From: DATFVB01 sp963714035 | Lineage (GTDB): Bacteria > Acidobacteriota > Thermoanaerobaculia > UBA5066 > DATFVB01 | Direction: 5' to 3' | Assembly: GCA_963714035.1 (NCBI GenBank) | Contig: OY970224.1 | Span: forward strand, 1,364,001 to 1,428,000 | DNA: 64,000 nt | Part shown: positions 15,453-26,115 of the stretch, one piece after another | How positions within the stretch are numbered: the stretch's first letter is position 1 | How the letters are laid out: each line of letters opens with the position of its first letter | Program-made: the position numbers and the translations under genes | Notes under the pieces: model-generated | The model's database searches: none | The model's input: only the letters and a program-made list of their open reading frames with translations | Told to the model about the DNA's origin: nothing

Positions 15453-18140
15453 CTACTTCTGGAGCTCCGAGGCCCAGTTGGTGGCCAGCGTGATCGACGA
15501 GCCCCGCAGCCCGCTGTCCGTCGGAACGACGAAAAGGAATCGGCTCCCGTCGGGGGAAACGTCGTACTGCCACTCGTCCGTCTGCGCGAGGGCCGGAAGC
15601 CGGAAGAGAGGCTTGACCGCTCCGACCTCGAACGACGGCGAGGAGGAGACCTCCGCCTCCATCATCCTGTTCGTCTCGTCGAGGTAGTAGATCGCGCGTC
15701 CGTCGCGCCGCCAGCGCGGCTCATATCCGCCACTGGAAGAGACCTGCCATTTTCCGCCGGCCTCCGGGAAGGACGCGACGTAGATCCTCGACAGGCCGGA
15801 CTCGTAGGAGTTGTAGGCGAGCCACCGGCCGTCCGGCGAGAACCGGGCCACGGGATCCTTGATGCCCTCGTAGGGAAGCTGATACGGCGCGCCCCCGGGC
15901 GCCGTCGGCGCGACCCAGAGCTCGGTCCGGTTCACGGCGCCGCCGCCGGGAAACCGGCCGTACACGACGAATCGGCCGTCGCGCGTCCAATCCGTCGGAA
16001 ATGCCTCGAGCGAAGCCACCACCTGGCGTTCCGGCTCCCGGCCGGAGATCGCCTTCCGGTAGAGGTCCCCGTCGTGGGTCCGATTCGACGAGTAGAGAAT
16101 TTCCGCGCCGTCGCCTGACCATACCGGAAAGCCGTTGGAGGTCGGGCCGAAGGTGAAAGCCGCAGGCGGCGCTCCCGGCACGGCGCCGAAAAGAACGATC
16201 TGAAAGGAGAGATCGAGCGGGTTCTGGAGCCCCACGGCGATCCTCTTGCCGTCCGGCGAAAGAGAAGGCTCCGAATAGATCGCCGGTTTTCCGAAGGTCT
16301 CGAGCCTTTGACCCGACCGGTCGAGCCAGGCGAGCTGCGTCGATCCCCCGCTGTCCCCTGCGAAATACGCGAGCAGGCCGTTACGCGACACGGAGAACGC
16401 TCCGGCATAGCGCCCCCAGTCCCTCTGGACCGGGTTTGCGAGCGTCACGGGGTCGCCCCGGATCCGTCGCGTCGAGAGATCGAAGGGGGTCGCCTGGAGC
16501 GCGCTCCCCCGCATGGACAAGAGAAATCCCGGAGCGTATTCCGCCTGGGAGCTTGCGGTCAGCAGGAATTCGGCCGACATGTCGCCGAGCGTGCCGGCGA
16601 AGATGCCGTCCGACGGACCACGTCCGTGCAATCCCGAGGACCCCGCGAGGTAGATGAAGTGGCGGCCGTCCGGGAGGAATTCGGGAAATCGGTGGGTCGC
16701 CTGGTGTTTGCTCGGATCGAGCTTCGTGGCCGGCGAGACCGCTCCGCCGGCCGCCGGAACGCGCGACAGGGGCCCGAAGACGTCCGAAGAGAAGAGGATG
16801 ACGCCGTCCGCGCTCCACGTGCCTCCCCGGCCGTTGGGAGCGTCGGCGAGGATCTGCGGCGCCCCGCCTGCGAGCGCGATCTTCTGGAGCTTCCCGGAAG
16901 CGAAGAACCCCAGCCATTTCGAATCGGGAGACCAGAACGGATAGGAGGCCTGCTCGACGCCCGCCAGCGGATGCGCTTCGAGAGAATCGAGCGAACGGAC
17001 CCAGATCTGGAACTTGCCGTCGAGCGAGGCGACGAACACGATCGACTTTCCGTCCGGCGAGATCGCCGGCGGCCCGCTCGGGTCGTTGAAGAGCAGAAAC
17101 TGAGCGTCCTGCGGCGCATTGAGAGACGCGCGAAGGACGGGGCTCGGCGCGCTCCCGGACCGGAATCGGAGGAGAAGAAGGAGCAAGGCGGCTGCCGCGG
17201 AGACCGCGAACCCGGCCCACGCGACCCGTTCCCGGCTCTTCCGGCGCGACACGACCGTCGCCGGAGCGCCCGCCTGCGACCCGGCCTCGGCGATCCACTG
17301 GAGCTCGCTCTTGACGTCGTGGGCGCTCTGCCAGCGGTCGTCCGGGTCCTTGGCGAGACAGGTCTTGACGACGCGATCCAGCGCCGGGGGCGTCATTGCC
17401 GCGATCGAGGAGATCGGAGGCGGGTCGCTCGCGAGAATTGCCGCGATCGTGCTCGCCCGGCTGTTTCCCGCAAACGCCTTCTTCCCGGTCGCCATTTCGT
17501 AAACGACGCAGCCGAGAGCAAAGATGTCGGCCCGGTGATCGGCTTCCTTGCCTTCGAGCTGCTCGGGTGACATGTACTGGAAGGTCCCCATGACGGTGCC
17601 CTTTTCCGTCAGCGGCTGATGGGCTTCCGTCGGAAGAGAAGTGAAGCCTTCTTCGCGCGCCGGCGCGAGGCTCTTGGCGAGGCCGAAGTCGAGGAGCTTC
17701 ACGCCGGATCGGGTCAGCATGACGTTTCCGGGCTTCAAGTCCCGGTGGACGATCCCGCGCTTGTGCGCCTTCTCGAGCGCGTCCGCAATCTCGACGCCGT
17801 TCTTCAGGACCTGGTCGAGCGGAAGGGCTCCCTTTTCGAGACGATCAGCCAGCGTCTGCCCCTCGAGGAGCTCCATGACGAGGTATTCGACGCCGTCCTG
17901 ACTGCCGACGTCGTAGAGCGCGCAGATGTGCGGATGGGAGAGCTGCGAGATCGCCTTCGCCTCGCGTTCGAATCGCTGCCGGAGCTCGACGTTCTCCGAC
18001 AGATGCGACGGGAGCACCTTGACCGCGACCTCCCGATCGAGCCGCGTGTCCTTCGCCTTGTAGACCTCTCCCATGCCTCCCGCGCCGACGGCAGAGAGAA
18101 TCTCGTAGGGGCCGAGCCGTGTTCCGGAAGCGAGGGGCAT
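15453..18140 (-). CDS. Ser/Thr protein kinase with periplasmic PD40 beta-propeller
   Basis: The 895-residue membrane receptor kinase has an N-terminal Hanks-type kinase domain (residues 10-285): glycine loop VGAGGMGEVYKA, K41 in VAVKVL, catalytic HRDLKPGN (D134), DFG at 151-153 and the activation-end motif GTFQYMSPEQL. A membrane helix (WAGFAVSAAAALLLLLLRF, about 308-326) follows. The outer part consists of TolB/WD40-like PD40 repeats such as PAISPDGKSIVFVAS, FWSPDSKWLGFFA, SLSPDGKRIAVGL and RFSPDGRWLAYNS. This kinase-propeller architecture is strongly expanded in Acidobacteriota. It is thought to sense an external ligand; the targets are unknown. ATG 18140 was chosen; a TTG at 18152 is in frame but lacks support. 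Confidence 0.92.
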   Translation of the reverse strand: MPLASGTRLGPYEILSAVGAGGMGEVYKAKDTRLDREVAVKVLPSHLSENVELRQRFEREAKAISQLSHPHICALYDVGSQDGVEYLVMELLEGQTLADRLEKGALPLDQVLKNGVEIADALEKAHKRGIVHRDLKPGNVMLTRSGVKLLDFGLAKSLAPAREEGFTSLPTEAHQPLTEKGTVMGTFQYMSPEQLEGKEADHRADIFALGCVVYEMATGKKAFAGNSRASTIAAILASDPPPISSIAAMTPPALDRVVKTCLAKDPDDRWQSAHDVKSELQWIAEAGSQAGAPATVVSRRKSRERVAWAGFAVSAAAALLLLLLRFRSGSAPSPVLRASLNAPQDAQFLLFNDPSGPPAISPDGKSIVFVASLDGKFQIWVRSLDSLEAHPLAGVEQASYPFWSPDSKWLGFFASGKLQKIALAGGAPQILADAPNGRGGTWSADGVILFSSDVFGPLSRVPAAGGAVSPATKLDPSKHQATHRFPEFLPDGRHFIYLAGSSGLHGRGPSDGIFAGTLGDMSAEFLLTASSQAEYAPGFLLSMRGSALQATPFDLSTRRIRGDPVTLANPVQRDWGRYAGAFSVSRNGLLAYFAGDSGGSTQLAWLDRSGQRLETFGKPAIYSEPSLSPDGKRIAVGLQNPLDLSFQIVLFGAVPGAPPAAFTFGPTSNGFPVWSGDGAEILYSSNRTHDGDLYRKAISGREPERQVVASLEAFPTDWTRDGRFVVYGRFPGGGAVNRTELWVAPTAPGGAPYQLPYEGIKDPVARFSPDGRWLAYNSYESGLSRIYVASFPEAGGKWQVSSSGGYEPRWRRDGRAIYYLDETNRMMEAEVSSSPSFEVGAVKPLFRLPALAQTDEWQYDVSPDGSRFLFVVPTDSGLRGSSITLATNWASELQK

Positions 18141-18294
18141 GTGTGCGCGCAATGATAGTGCAAGGTGCGCGGCACGACCTGTCGGTCAACGCGAGAGGCG
18201 ACGAGACGCGGCGAGATCCATGAACGCCTCCGTCATGGCGAGGCCGCAGGCCGCCGCTATCACCAGAGTTCCGGGACTCCGGAGATCGCCCGCG

Positions 18295-20277
18295 TCAGAA
18301 GCCGAGCGTGCCGTTGACCCGCGCCATCTCCAGCTGCTGTTTCAGGAAGTCGCGCGGATAGGAGATCCGGATGTCTCGGATCTTCCCGCTCGCGTCCCGC
18401 ACGGGAGCCAGATCCGAATAGATCCCCGTGGAGTAAGGGGCGATATCCAGGGTCTTGTACCGGGCGACGACCTCGTCGCGCAGCGCCGGGTCGAAATGGA
18501 TCCCGTATTTCTGCACGAGGTTCTTGATGCCGTCATAGTCCCCTTCGGCCTTGATCCGCATGATCTCGGCAAGGAGCTTCCCGACGCCTTCGTGCGCCCT
18601 GTCGTAGTCCTTCACGACGATGTAGCTCTTTCCGTTCGTCCGCGTGCGCTCGAAGGCGCCGTCCTCGATCAGGTAGTTGACGATCAAGAGTCGGTTGCGA
18701 TCGTGGTCTTCCTCGGCGTCGCTCCCGGTCGGATAGTGGTTCAGGGTCGTGAGACCCTGGCGAGCGAGGCGCCGATACATTTCCTCGGCGACGGCGCGAA
18801 CGTTCTCGACGCCGACCTCCGCGAGCTTCGGGTCGAAAGCGTCCCAGTAGGCGACGAGGTCCGCCCGCGCCTCCTCGAGTGTCGAGAAGTACTCCTTCAG
18901 GTACGTCTCCGGCGGGTTCGGCACCGCGACCTTGCCCGAGCCGTGGCCGACGATCTCGTGAAGCGCCGTCTGGAGGTCGCCCGCGGTTTTCCCGTATTTC
19001 TCGAAGGCTTCCTTCTCCGACGGATCCGGCCAGAACTCGACGGCGCCTTTCGACCCCGACACGGCGGTGAACGCGTCGACCGAGGACGAGAGAAAGATGC
19101 TCTTCGTGCCGTACTGCTCTCGAACGTCGGCCTCGTTCGGAAGGTTGTCGCCGACCGTCGTCACCCGGAAATCGCCGGTCGCGTGTATGGTCTCGACCGC
19201 CCTTCCTTCCGGCGGCCTGATGTCGAGCTTCTTGTACTTTTCGAGCCACGGAGCTTTCTTCTCGAAATAGACGGCGTTCTCGGCGAGCTTCTTCATCAAG
19301 GGATCGAGCTTCGCGTCCGTCGTCGCGACGAGCATCTGCGAGGAACCCTTCATGCCGCGGGCGTCGCGATAGACCTCGATGAACCCCGACGCGAAATCGA
19401 CCGGGGGATTGTTGCGAATCCACAGGACGTTGTAGTCGTGCCAGTCGCGCAGGTCGCCGGTCTGGTAGAAGCGCACGAGCGCGCGGATCACGCGCGCCTG
19501 CGCAGGATCGGCGGCCGCCGCGGCTTTCTCGAGCGACCGATTCGCCGCGGCGAGCTCCCGGGCGTATCGGCCCGGCGGGACCTTCCCGTCCGGCGTTCCG
19601 GCCCGATAGACCTCCTCGACGAGCTTCCCGCCGATCTTCGTGAGGCGGGAATCGAGCGGATATCTCTCCCGAAAACCGGCCAGATCTCTTGTCGTGACGC
19701 CGCTGTAGTAGTTGTTCGCGGAGGCCGTGAGGATGTCCTCGCCGGCGGGAGGATTCTTGACCGTGATCGACGGCTGGTACGCGGGATCGAAGAGCGGCCG
19801 CCGCAACCGCCGGAGAAGAGCCGCGAGCGACGCCCGGGTGCCGAGACGAGCCCCTTTCCGGCGCGCGGTCTCGGCGGCCTGCTCGAACGGCTCGGCCGCG
19901 ATCGCCGGAACGAACTTCCTGTTCGTCGTCTCGTTGTGGTTGCCGCCGTTGGCGAAGAAAAGCTTCGCGTAGGAAACGATGGACTCGCGGCTCTCTTCGG
20001 GCAGCCGCGAGGGGTCCTGAACCATCGCGCCGAGGAGGCGCTTCTCGTCGAGGCCGCATTCCGACATCTGGTCGTAGAAGATCGGGTCGAGCTGCGCCGC
20101 CGCCTGCGCGAGGCGAAAGGCGACGATCTTGTCTCGCAGAGAGAGCTGCGGAAAGCTCGGCGACTCGATTTGGATGAACGCGCGGTCGCCGATGCGCTCG
20201 ACCTGCGGTCCCGGGGACGCCGCCGAGGCCGGCGCGGCGGCCAGAAGAATCGCTCCGGCAAGCGACATCGTTCTCAT
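18295..20277 (-). CDS. Exported dipeptidyl peptidase III (M49 family)
   Basis: Zinc metallopeptidase that removes dipeptides from peptide N-termini. The 660-residue protein carries the zinc motif HEIVGH (equivalent to HELLGH of DPP III) and EEARAD as the second ligand motif. It also has the family segments NNYYSGVTTRDLAGF and DYDGIKNLVQKYGIH. A signal peptide (MRTMSLAGAILLAAAPASAAS) indicates export, whereas characterised eukaryotic DPP III is cytosolic. GGGGAGA upstream of the ATG at 20277 supports the start. It is divergent from an S9 peptidase with only 59 nt between starts, so the two probably share a regulatory region and act together on extracellular peptides. Confidence 0.88.
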   Translation of the reverse strand: MRTMSLAGAILLAAAPASAASPGPQVERIGDRAFIQIESPSFPQLSLRDKIVAFRLAQAAAQLDPIFYDQMSECGLDEKRLLGAMVQDPSRLPEESRESIVSYAKLFFANGGNHNETTNRKFVPAIAAEPFEQAAETARRKGARLGTRASLAALLRRLRRPLFDPAYQPSITVKNPPAGEDILTASANNYYSGVTTRDLAGFRERYPLDSRLTKIGGKLVEEVYRAGTPDGKVPPGRYARELAAANRSLEKAAAAADPAQARVIRALVRFYQTGDLRDWHDYNVLWIRNNPPVDFASGFIEVYRDARGMKGSSQMLVATTDAKLDPLMKKLAENAVYFEKKAPWLEKYKKLDIRPPEGRAVETIHATGDFRVTTVGDNLPNEADVREQYGTKSIFLSSSVDAFTAVSGSKGAVEFWPDPSEKEAFEKYGKTAGDLQTALHEIVGHGSGKVAVPNPPETYLKEYFSTLEEARADLVAYWDAFDPKLAEVGVENVRAVAEEMYRRLARQGLTTLNHYPTGSDAEEDHDRNRLLIVNYLIEDGAFERTRTNGKSYIVVKDYDRAHEGVGKLLAEIMRIKAEGDYDGIKNLVQKYGIHFDPALRDEVVARYKTLDIAPYSTGIYSDLAPVRDASGKIRDIRISYPRDFLKQQLEMARVNGTLGF

Positions 20278-20336
20278 CTGTTTCTCCCCGGCAGGGCCGG
20301 ACGGGGCTCCGCCGATCCCGATGCTACCCTTTCGCC

Positions 20337-22175
20337 ATGCCGCGCGCCCTTCGAGCCGCTGCCGCCGGGACGGCGATCCTCTGCTCGCTTTCGCACCTCG
20401 CCGGCGGCGCCGGTTGGGAGGCCCGCTATCGCCTGGCGAGGCGCGGGCTCATCGCGTTCGCGGAGCGGGCGCCGGATCGGCTGCTGCTGACGAGCAACGA
20501 GTCGGGCGCCTTCCAGCTCGAAACGCGCGATCTCGCTCGGAAGACGAGGCACGTTCTCACGCACGGCAGCGCGGGTCGAACGGCAGGGGCGATCTCTCCG
20601 AACGGCAAATTCGTGTATTACGTCGAAGACACGGGCGGAAGCGAGGTCGGATCCTGGGTGCGTGTCCCCTTCGAAGGCGGCTCTCCGGAAAAGGTGGCGC
20701 CCGGAATCGCCGGATCGAGCACCGGCATCGCCTTCGACCGCTCCGGGCGGTTCGTCGTCGTCGGAACCTCCGGCGCCGACGGTTTCCGGTTCGACCGCGT
20801 CGAGTCGATCGGCAGCGCGACGACGCTCTACCGATCGAAGAACGAGGCGTATGGCCCCGCGCTTTCGGCGGACGGGAAGTACCTTTCCCTCGTCGAGACC
20901 GAACGGAAGAACGACCGGCACTACGCGACGCTCGTCCTCGACGCGAAGACCGGAGAACGCATGGCCGAGCTCTGGGACGGCGAGGGAAACAGCGTCACCG
21001 CGGGTCGCTGGTCGCCGGTCCCGGGCGACCAGCGGCTCCTCGTCCAGTCCGATGTTTCCGGATTCGTGCGCCCCGGCGTCTTCGACGCGGCGAGCGGTAA
21101 GCGGTCGGAACTCGTCGTGTCGCTTGCCGGCGAAGTCACCGCGGAAGACTGGTCGCCGGAGGCGGGAGCGGTCCTGCTGAAGCAGCACATCGGAGGCCGA
21201 GACCGGATCTACCGCTTCGCCCTGTCGTCGCGGTCCATCCAGCCGATCCCTCTCGGAGAGGGATCCGTCGGCGACTGCGGCTTCCAGCCGGGCGGAACGG
21301 TCCGGGCGATGTTCCAGAGCGCGGCCGCCACACCCCGGCTCGTCGAGATCGATCCCGCCACGGGGCGCGCCGAAACGATTCTGGCCAGCGAGAATGCACC
21401 ACCGGGAACGCCGATGAAGCCGGTCGACTTCCCGGGCGCGGGCGCAGAGCGCGTCCCGGCGCTCCTCGGCGTCCCGAAGACGCCGAACGGATCCGCGGTC
21501 GTCTGGCTGCACGGCGGCCCGCACTCGGAAACGACCGATTCGTTCTCGCCCGCGGTCCAGGCGTATCTCGACGAGGGGTTCGTCGTCCTCGCGCCGAACT
21601 ACCACGGCTCGTCCGGCCTCGGGCGCGCCTGGGCGAATTCGGTCGTCGGCGACCCGATGACGCGCGAGCTCGCGGATCTGGCGGCCGCCCGGCAATACCT
21701 CCTGGAGGCGCATCTCGCGCGCAGCGGCGCAATCTTCCCCGTGGGCTGGTCCTACGGCGGCTACCTGACGCTCTGCGCTCTCGCGTTCCAGCCGGATCTC
21801 TGGGCCGGTGGAATCGCCGGAGCGCCGATCGCCGATTTCGCGATGCAGTACGACGATGCCCGGGCGGCCCTGCGCGGCTGGACGGTCATGCTCTTCGGGG
21901 GAACGCCGGCCGAGAAGCCCGCGCTCTATCGGGATCGGTCGCCGCTCGCGCGCGCGGAAGCGATTCGCGCGCCGCTCCTGATCTTCGCCGGGAAGAACGA
22001 CCGGCGCGCTCCACCGCGGCAGATCGAGGCGTTCGTCCGGAGGCTCTCGGCGGCGAAGAAGGACGTTTCGGTGCGCTGGTTCGAAGCCGGCCACGGGTCG
22101 CTCGCCGCCGACGAACAGATCGGGGAGATGCGCGAAGCGCTCGCGTTTCTGCGGCGGGTCGTCAGCTCCCGGTGA
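20337..22175 (+). CDS. Exported prolyl-oligopeptidase family (S9) serine peptidase
   Basis: The 612-residue alpha/beta-hydrolase peptidase has an N-terminal beta-propeller (about residues 45-350, with NGKFVYYVEDTGGSE, ALSADGKYLSLVE and similar repeats) and a C-terminal catalytic domain. The nucleophile is S472 in GWSYGGY, the likely acid is D555 in GKNDRRAPP and the histidine is H586 in FEAGHGSLA. VVWLHGGPHSET and VLAPNYHGSSGLGRAW are typical of acylaminoacyl/dipeptidyl peptidases. A short hydrophobic N-terminus (GTAILCSLSHLAGG) suggests export. It is divergent from the DPP III gene. Its 3-prime end overlaps the end of the next minus-strand gene by 14 nt. Confidence 0.9.
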   Translation: MPRALRAAAAGTAILCSLSHLAGGAGWEARYRLARRGLIAFAERAPDRLLLTSNESGAFQLETRDLARKTRHVLTHGSAGRTAGAISPNGKFVYYVEDTGGSEVGSWVRVPFEGGSPEKVAPGIAGSSTGIAFDRSGRFVVVGTSGADGFRFDRVESIGSATTLYRSKNEAYGPALSADGKYLSLVETERKNDRHYATLVLDAKTGERMAELWDGEGNSVTAGRWSPVPGDQRLLVQSDVSGFVRPGVFDAASGKRSELVVSLAGEVTAEDWSPEAGAVLLKQHIGGRDRIYRFALSSRSIQPIPLGEGSVGDCGFQPGGTVRAMFQSAAATPRLVEIDPATGRAETILASENAPPGTPMKPVDFPGAGAERVPALLGVPKTPNGSAVVWLHGGPHSETTDSFSPAVQAYLDEGFVVLAPNYHGSSGLGRAWANSVVGDPMTRELADLAAARQYLLEAHLARSGAIFPVGWSYGGYLTLCALAFQPDLWAGGIAGAPIADFAMQYDDARAALRGWTVMLFGGTPAEKPALYRDRSPLARAEAIRAPLLIFAGKNDRRAPPRQIEAFVRRLSAAKKDVSVRWFEAGHGSLAADEQIGEMREALAFLRRVVSSR

Positions 22176-22656
22176 CGGTGAGCGTGGCGACGGACTTCAA
22201 CGCCTCCCGGGTCGCCGAGAGCGTCAGACTGCGTTTCCCGTCCGGGCTGCGGAGAAGCAGCGTGTGCCCGTCGTCCGTCTTCATGTCCATCGCGGTCGTC
22301 CAGCCGGCGAGCTTCCCCTGGTAGAACTTCGCGACGTCGTCGGGCCAGTCGGAGGTTTCGATCGTCGCGGCGGTCGGGCCGTTGCGCGTGTCGACGGAGA
22401 CCGCGACGTGGGCGCCCGGGTACATCGGGATGTCCTTCGGGAACCCGGCGGGGAAGCTCCCGGACGGGGCGGCGGGCATGGCCGCCGCGGTCGCGGTCCC
22501 GTCCACCGAGCGGATCGTCACGGTCTTTGCCGAGCGGTCGATCTCGACGTCCGTTCCGCCGGCGGATCCGGCTGCCGCCACCGTCTCGTTCTTCCGGCAG
22601 GCCGGCAGGGCCGCCGTGAGCAGAACACCGAGGATGACGCAGATTCGCTGGAGCAT
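22162..22656 (-). CDS. Putative lipoprotein of unknown function
   Basis: The 164-residue product has a signal peptide ending in a lipobox-like LPAC at residue 20, so it is probably lipid-anchored. The mature part contains GFPKDIPMYPGAHVAVSV and DWPDDVAKFYQGKLAGW. This pattern (a Pro-rich predicted strand followed by a paired helix) is seen in small exported proteins that monitor or bind ligands, but no family is recognised with confidence. It is convergent with the S9 peptidase gene and lies downstream of etfA. Confidence 0.7.
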   Translation of the reverse strand: MLQRICVILGVLLTAALPACRKNETVAAAGSAGGTDVEIDRSAKTVTIRSVDGTATAAAMPAAPSGSFPAGFPKDIPMYPGAHVAVSVDTRNGPTAATIETSDWPDDVAKFYQGKLAGWTTAMDMKTDDGHTLLLRSPDGKRSLTLSATREALKSVATLTVTGS

Positions 22657-22715
22657 CGACCCTCTCCCCTCGCCGAGTTAAGCGGCTCCGCCGCTCGAAC
22701 CCGGCGCCGGCTCTT

Positions 22716-23687
22716 TTATTCCGACTTGATCGCCTTCACGGCCTTCGTGAACTCCGGCACGAAGGGGAACAGGTCCGCGACGACCCCGTACGTCGCGACC
22801 TTGAAGATCGGAGCGTCCGCGTCCTTGTTGATCGCGACGATCACCTTCGACGTGCCCATTCCCGCGAGATGCTGGATCGCACCCGAGATGCCGACGGCGA
22901 CGTACAGCGTCGGAGAAACGACCTTTCCGGTCTGCCCCACCTGGTACTGATGGTCGATCCATCCGGCGTCGACGACGGCGCGCGAGGCGCCGAGCGCCGC
23001 TCCCCTGCCCATCGCCTCGACGAGGTCGCGAACGATCGGCCAGTTCTCCGGCCCCTTGATCCCGCGGCCGCCGGACACGATGACGTCCGCCTCGGTCACG
23101 TCGAGCTCCTTGCCGCCCGACGTCGTGATGCCGGTCACCTTCGCGCGGATCTCGAGAGCGCCGAGATCGAGCGCCTCGATCGCGGGATCGGAGGCGGTTT
23201 CGTTGCGCTCCGCCGGAAAGACGTTCGGACGCGTCGTCGCGATGCGAAGCCCCGACGCCGCCTCGACGGTCGCGCGGGCCTTGCCGGAGTAGACGGGCCG
23301 GACACCGACGAGCTTTTCCCCTTCGACCTTCAATTCCATGACGTCGGCGAGCACCCCGGCGTCGTTCTTCGCGGCGAAGCGGGGGGCCACGTCCTTGCCC
23401 ATCGCGGTCGCGGCGATCAGCACCGCATCCGGCGATTCCTTCTCGCGCGCGGCCTGGAGCGCGCCGACGTAGCCGCGGTTCGAATAGAGCGCGAGATCCT
23501 CGCGGTCGGCGACGTAGACCTTCCCCGCGCCGTACTTCCCGAGATCCCTCGCCGCGTCCGTGATCCCCTTCCCGGCGATGACCGCCGCGACCGGACCTCC
23601 CGCCAGCCTCGCGGCGAGCGAGAGCGCTTCGAGGGATGCCTTCCGGATCTTTCCGTCGCGCTGCTCGATGAAGACGAGGAATCGCAT
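22716..23687 (-). CDS. etfA: Electron transfer flavoprotein alpha subunit
   Basis: The 323-residue FAD-binding subunit accepts electrons from acyl-CoA and other dehydrogenases. The C-terminal FAD domain shows VSGGRGIKGPENWPIV, LGASRAVVDAGWIDHQYQVG, QTGKVVSPTLYVAVGISG and AIQHLAGM, and ends with INKDADAPIFKVATYGVV. These are hallmark ETF-alpha sequences. The N-terminal domain begins MRFLVFIEQRDGKIRKASLE. The ATG overlaps the etfB stop as TGATG, so expression is coupled. A partner oxidoreductase is encoded at 9876-11918. Confidence 0.95.
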   Translation of the reverse strand: MRFLVFIEQRDGKIRKASLEALSLAARLAGGPVAAVIAGKGITDAARDLGKYGAGKVYVADREDLALYSNRGYVGALQAAREKESPDAVLIAATAMGKDVAPRFAAKNDAGVLADVMELKVEGEKLVGVRPVYSGKARATVEAASGLRIATTRPNVFPAERNETASDPAIEALDLGALEIRAKVTGITTSGGKELDVTEADVIVSGGRGIKGPENWPIVRDLVEAMGRGAALGASRAVVDAGWIDHQYQVGQTGKVVSPTLYVAVGISGAIQHLAGMGTSKVIVAINKDADAPIFKVATYGVVADLFPFVPEFTKAVKAIKSE

Positions 23688-24478
23688 CAGAGCACCTTCG
23701 CTTCTTCGCGGAGCAGCCGCGCGAGCTCGCGCGCCGCTCCGGCGGGGTCGGAGGCCGCGCCCTCGGCCGAGGACTTCGGATCGCCTCCCGGAACGAAATG
23801 GCACGGCTTCGGCGGCGGAGGCAGCTCGAGCCGCGAGAGCGTCGTCTTCGGGGCGTGAGCCTCCGCGGCGCGTTCCTGGATCGGCTTCTTCTTCGCCGCC
23901 ATGATTCCCTTGAGCGAGGCGTAGCGCGGCTCGTTCAGGCCCTTCTGGGCCGTGATCACGCAGGGCAGCGGGGACTCGACGTGCTCGTGCGCGCCTTCGA
24001 TCTCGCGCTCGCAGGCGACCTTGCCGTCTCCCGCTTCGAACTTGACGACGTTAGCGACGTGCGGAACGCCGAGGAGCTCGGCGACCATCGGCCCGACGAG
24101 AGACTCATCGAACCCGACGCCCTTCTGCCCGAACCACACGACGTCGCGGGGAACGTCCTTCACGGCCGCGGCGATGTTCTTGGCGACCGCGAGCGCGTCC
24201 AGCGCATCGCCCTTCGAATCGATCCAGATGCCGTCGTCGGCGCCGCGGGCGAGGCATTCCCGGATGCCGGTCTTCGCGCGCTCCGGCCCGAGCGCAAGGA
24301 CGGTCACCGTTCCCGCGCCCTTCGATTCCTTCGTCTTGATCGCCTCCTCGAGCGCGAACTCGTCGTAGGGCGAGACGATCCATTTCACGTCGGACTCGTC
24401 GATCGACTTCCCGTCGGCGGCGACCTTGATCTTCGTCTCGGTGTCGGGAACGTAGGCGATGCAGACGATCGAATTCAT
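23687..24478 (-). CDS. etfB: Electron transfer flavoprotein beta subunit
   Basis: The 263-residue AMP-binding subunit forms the heterodimer with EtfA. Diagnostic segments are MNSIVCIAYVPDTETKIKV, NPYDEF-like SPYDEFALEEAI, TVLALGPERA, VWFGQKGVGFDESLVGPMV and a final region with LPCVITAQKGLNEPRYASLK. An AGGGG precedes the ATG. The gene opens the etfBA unit. The 160 nt upstream merges into a hairpin-rich intergenic region. Whether this ETF is bifurcating or ordinary cannot be settled by eye. Confidence 0.95.
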   Translation of the reverse strand: MNSIVCIAYVPDTETKIKVAADGKSIDESDVKWIVSPYDEFALEEAIKTKESKGAGTVTVLALGPERAKTGIRECLARGADDGIWIDSKGDALDALAVAKNIAAAVKDVPRDVVWFGQKGVGFDESLVGPMVAELLGVPHVANVVKFEAGDGKVACEREIEGAHEHVESPLPCVITAQKGLNEPRYASLKGIMAAKKKPIQERAAEAHAPKTTLSRLELPPPPKPCHFVPGGDPKSSAEGAASDPAGAARELARLLREEAKVL

Positions 24479-24638
24479 CGGCCCCTGTCTTCTCTCCGCG
24501 CCCGGTTCGTGGCGGTTTCCGCGACGCTTGTGAAAGATTTCACCACGAGCGCGGGAAGATATCACGGGAGATCAGAAGCAGCGGATGCGAACGGAGCGGC
24601 GATGTGACGGGTTCACGCCGGCCGGAGGAGATCCACCG

Positions 24639-24855
24639 CGCACACAGTCGTGCGAACCACGACCGGGGTTCCTCGCTCGATCCGGCGCCGGCACCAACGC
24701 GCCGGCGAGCTCGCTCGGGACTGGCTCGCACACTGGCGTGTGCGGCGATCGCCGCGCCATGCACCTCCGGTGCATGGGCCGCTTCGCGGCCCGTCTTTCG
24801 CGCGCACGCGAAAAACACGCTCGAATCAGTCCTTCGCGCGCACATCCGTGCGCGC
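24639..24855. repeat. Cluster of consecutive short perfect hairpins
   Basis: The 383-nt gap between fabF and etfB holds no gene. It contains a chain of small inverted repeats, most with 6-8 bp stems and loops of 3-6 nt. Examples are GCACAC/GTGTGC (24728-24743), CATGCACC/GGTGCATG (24758-24776), GGCCGC/GCGGCC (24777-24791), TTTCGCG/CGCGAAA (24796-24813) and GCGCGCAC/GTGCGCGC (24836-24855). The last one lies 6 nt past the fabF stop and could end transcription. The first ones are at 24639-24671. The remainder of the gap toward etfB shows nothing clear. Confidence 0.8.
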
Positions 24856-24861
24856 TGCGGA

Positions 24862-26112
<1,251 letters not shown>

Positions 26113-26115
26113 GGG

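Noticed and set aside
22681..22695. AGCGGC-TCC-GCCGCT hairpin as etfA terminator
   Set aside because: Short stem, no T-run, and the same strand gene follows closely; kept only as a possible weak structure.
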